In this document: one piece after another, positions 62,567 to 64,000 of the stretch | Layout of the letters: every line of letters begins with the position of its first letter | How positions within the stretch are numbered: position 1 is the stretch's first letter | Assembly (NCBI RefSeq): GCF_900108855.1 | Contig: NZ_FNXY01000008.1 | Location: 377,620-441,619, forward strand | DNA length: 64,000 nucleotides | Origin: Dyadobacter koreensis | GTDB taxonomy: Bacteria > Bacteroidota > Bacteroidia > Cytophagales > Spirosomataceae | Reading direction: 5' to 3' | The notes under the pieces: generated by a model | What the model was told of the DNA's origin: nothing | The model's input: only the letters and a program-made list of their open reading frames with translations | The model's database searches: none | Program-made: the position numbers and the translations under genes

Positions 62567-62578
62567 ATGTATATACAT
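62567..62578. promoter_or_regulatory. 12-bp palindrome ATGTATATACAT ahead of the VOC dioxygenase gene
   Basis: A perfect 12-bp palindrome 30 bases before the most likely start, followed by a second TAAATGTATCG half-like copy. It could be an operator; no regulator gene is adjacent. Confidence 0.3.
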
Positions 62579-62608
62579 TAAATGTATCGACATATAAATT
62601 TAGAAATC

Positions 62609-63553
62609 ATGAATAATCTGATCAACGGCTTACACCATATCACCGCTCTTGCCAGCGACGCACAAAGAAATGTGGATTTTTATGTAGGGATTTTAGGGTT
62701 GAGGATGGTGAAAAAAACGGTAAATTTTGATGCGCCGGATGTATATCATTTATATTATGGAGACGAAACTGGTACGCCGGGCTCGATCGTTACATTTTTC
62801 CCTTATGCCGGTTTGGTGCGTGGACGCAAAGGGGGTGGACAGCTTACTTATTCCGCTTTTTCAATTCCAACTGCGTCCTTGCGTTACTGGATGGATCGTC
62901 TGGTTCAGTTTGGTATTCCATATGCAGGGCCATACCGACGATTTAATGAAACGTATCTTCGTTTTGAAGATTTTGACGGAATGGGCGTGGAGCTGGTTGC
63001 CAATGATTTAGATAAACGTCCGGGGTGGGATAATGGTAAAATTCCAAAAGAATTTTCAATCCGGGGTACTTATACAGTTTCGTTAAATGAATTTAAAATT
63101 GACCGTACCGTTTCGTTGCTTACGGATGTTATGCAACATAAATTGATCGCTGAGGAATCGGGAATTTATAGATTTGAAAGTGGGGCGGGCGGGCCTGGTT
63201 CTTATGTGGACGTGCTCGAGTCACCAAAAGATATTCGAGCTTTGCAAGGTGCAGGTTCGGTACATCACCTTGCTTTTGCAACAGAAAGTGATGAAACCCA
63301 ATTGGAAATCCGTGAGAAACTTTTGTCCGGAAATTATAACCCTACGGAGGTGCTCGACCGGAATTATTTTCATAGTATTTACTACCGCGAACCAGGTGGA
63401 ATATTATTCGAAATAGCTACGAATCCTCCCGGATTCTCCGTGGACGAAAGTGTTGCTGAACTGGGATCTTCTTTGAAATTACCAGAGTGGTTTGAACCAA
63501 GAAGAGAAAAAATCGAAGCTGAGTTGCCTGCAATTGTGGCTGAGAGTAAGTAA
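62609..63553 (+). CDS. Ring-cleaving-dioxygenase-type two-domain VOC protein
   Basis: About 314 residues with two VOC folds. Domain one starts GLHHITALASDAQRNVDFYV with TGTPGSIVTFFPYAG. Domain two has GSVHHLAFATESDETQLEI and ends GGILFEIATNPPGF. The metal ligands would be the His in each HH motif and the Glu in FEIAT. This is the MhqO/LinE-like family of hydroquinone or ring-cleavage dioxygenases. ATG 62609 is preferred over the frame start at 62582, which only adds MYRHINLEI. A palindrome lies upstream and a strong palindromic terminator after it. Confidence 0.87.
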   Translation: MNNLINGLHHITALASDAQRNVDFYVGILGLRMVKKTVNFDAPDVYHLYYGDETGTPGSIVTFFPYAGLVRGRKGGGQLTYSAFSIPTASLRYWMDRLVQFGIPYAGPYRRFNETYLRFEDFDGMGVELVANDLDKRPGWDNGKIPKEFSIRGTYTVSLNEFKIDRTVSLLTDVMQHKLIAEESGIYRFESGAGGPGSYVDVLESPKDIRALQGAGSVHHLAFATESDETQLEIREKLLSGNYNPTEVLDRNYFHSIYYREPGGILFEIATNPPGFSVDESVAELGSSLKLPEWFEPRREKIEAELPAIVAESK

Positions 63554-63572
63554 TCAGTATTGTGAGACTTGT

Positions 63573-63606
63573 AAAAACGGCTTCCTGAATTCAGGAAGCC
63601 GTTTTT
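63573..63606. terminator. Bidirectional terminator after the VOC dioxygenase gene
   Basis: A perfect 34-base palindrome (AAAAACGGCTTCCTGAA and its complement) lies between convergent genes. Confidence 0.88.
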
Positions 63607-63627
63607 CTGAAACATGGCTAAGAAATA

Positions 63628-64000
63628 TTATTCAATTGTTACTGATCGTTCTCGTTTCTGTTCTGTCAATTTGAACAAACTTGTTTGCATAACATCTTTC
63701 ACAATGACTTTAATTTCGTACGTGCCCGGAGCGAGCGCATCAACATTTAATTGCCTGCCGAATTTTTGATTTTTTTTATCAACGATTTCGCGATAGATCA
63801 CGTCGCCGGTTTCATTTTTCAACAGTATTGTGGTCGAAAAATCAGTCCCCGCTTTGTCAATGTAAACGTTGATTTTGCCTTTTTTCGTAGAATAGATACC
63901 GGTGCCAAACCGTGTCGATTTTTTACTCCCGTTTTTATCCGCCGCCGTGGTGGATAATGGGATAATTAATGCCAAGGCACAGAAGATAAATTGTATTGAA
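63628..64000 (-). CDS. Secreted beta-sandwich protein, 5' end beyond the window
   Basis: The frame is open to the right edge, giving at least 124 residues. The visible N-terminal part reads as a signal peptide core (SIQFIFCALALIIPLSTTAA) whose initiation codon is outside the window. The mature part is a small beta-rich domain: GKINVYIDKAGTDFSTTILL, TGDVIYREIVDKKNQKF, ALAPGTYEIKVIVKD. This resembles the Ig-like or DUF3244-type modules used by secreted Bacteroidota proteins. I do not name a family. A terminator shared with the VOC gene follows its stop. Confidence 0.65.
   Translation of the reverse strand, partial: SIQFIFCALALIIPLSTTAADKNGSKKSTRFGTGIYSTKKGKINVYIDKAGTDFSTTILLKNETGDVIYREIVDKKNQKFGRQLNVDALAPGTYEIKVIVKDVMQTSLFKLTEQKRERSVTIE

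Noticed and set aside
1..64000. CRISPR arrays, tRNA or rRNA genes, phage genes, insertion sequences with intact ends
   Set aside because: Looked for in all intergenic stretches; none found except the decayed PD-(D/E)XK gene.

Overview
The window looks like a chromosomal piece of a free-living Bacteroidota bacterium, most likely Cytophagales and close to Dyadobacter/Spirosoma. The grounds are two SusC/SusD pairs, an ECF sigma/FecR pair feeding a SusC with an STN domain, a DUF4249/TonB-receptor pair, many Tat or lipoprotein leaders ahead of secreted enzymes, TAnnTTTG-type -7 promoter boxes, almost no Shine-Dalgarno sequences, and moderate-to-low GC. The genus is inference; no rRNA or tRNA gene is visible.

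Layout. 1-3991: the tail of a secreted FAD oxidoreductase, then an MFS transporter, a Tat-exported gluconate-2-dehydrogenase-type small subunit and a GMC flavoenzyme with three clustered cysteines, which looks like a periplasmic sugar/glycoside dehydrogenase operon. 4108-4908: a multiply frameshifted PD-(D/E)XK (Rpn-like) transposase/nuclease pseudogene. 5349-12091: sigma factor, FecR, SusC (with STN) and SusD in one operon, facing xylose isomerase. 13740-26338: mostly housekeeping genes (PpiD-like foldase, SCP2 protein, pdxJ, YqeY and CvpA proteins, rlmN, Pi transporter, HxlR regulator with a divergent secreted hydrolase, nadA-nadB).

26440-38461 is the most distinctive block. A vanadium-haloperoxidase-like lipoprotein is transcribed divergently from SusC, SusD, a roughly 1130-residue FG-GAP/ASPIC-UnbV lipoprotein and a second haloperoxidase-like lipoprotein. 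The last two overlap by four bases, and an intrinsic terminator lies between susD and them. There is no CAZyme, peptidase or sulfatase in the block, so it resembles a nutrient-uptake locus whose enzymatic part is haloperoxidase/PAP2-like. I find no established function for this arrangement.

38543-50829: patatin and metallo-beta-lactamase-fold hydrolases, a secreted GH92 mannosidase, a Tat-type lipoprotein FAD oxidase, a tandem-repeat intergenic region, an S9 peptidase, a secreted esterase, threonine aldolase, an unrecognised secreted Leu/Gly/Ser-rich protein, a DUF421 membrane protein carrying a zinc ribbon, and a lipoprotein. 51222-64000: a TetR regulator, the TonB-receptor/DUF4249 pair, a small conserved-looking protein, an M3 oligopeptidase, an SMP-30 protein, rlmF with DUF3050, a VOC protein, a Tat-exported Gfo/Idh/MocA oxidoreductase, a two-domain VOC dioxygenase, and a truncated secreted protein.

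Most genes are in short operons separated by strong, often bidirectional hairpin terminators. Except for the decayed nuclease, no mobile element, CRISPR array or phage gene was seen.
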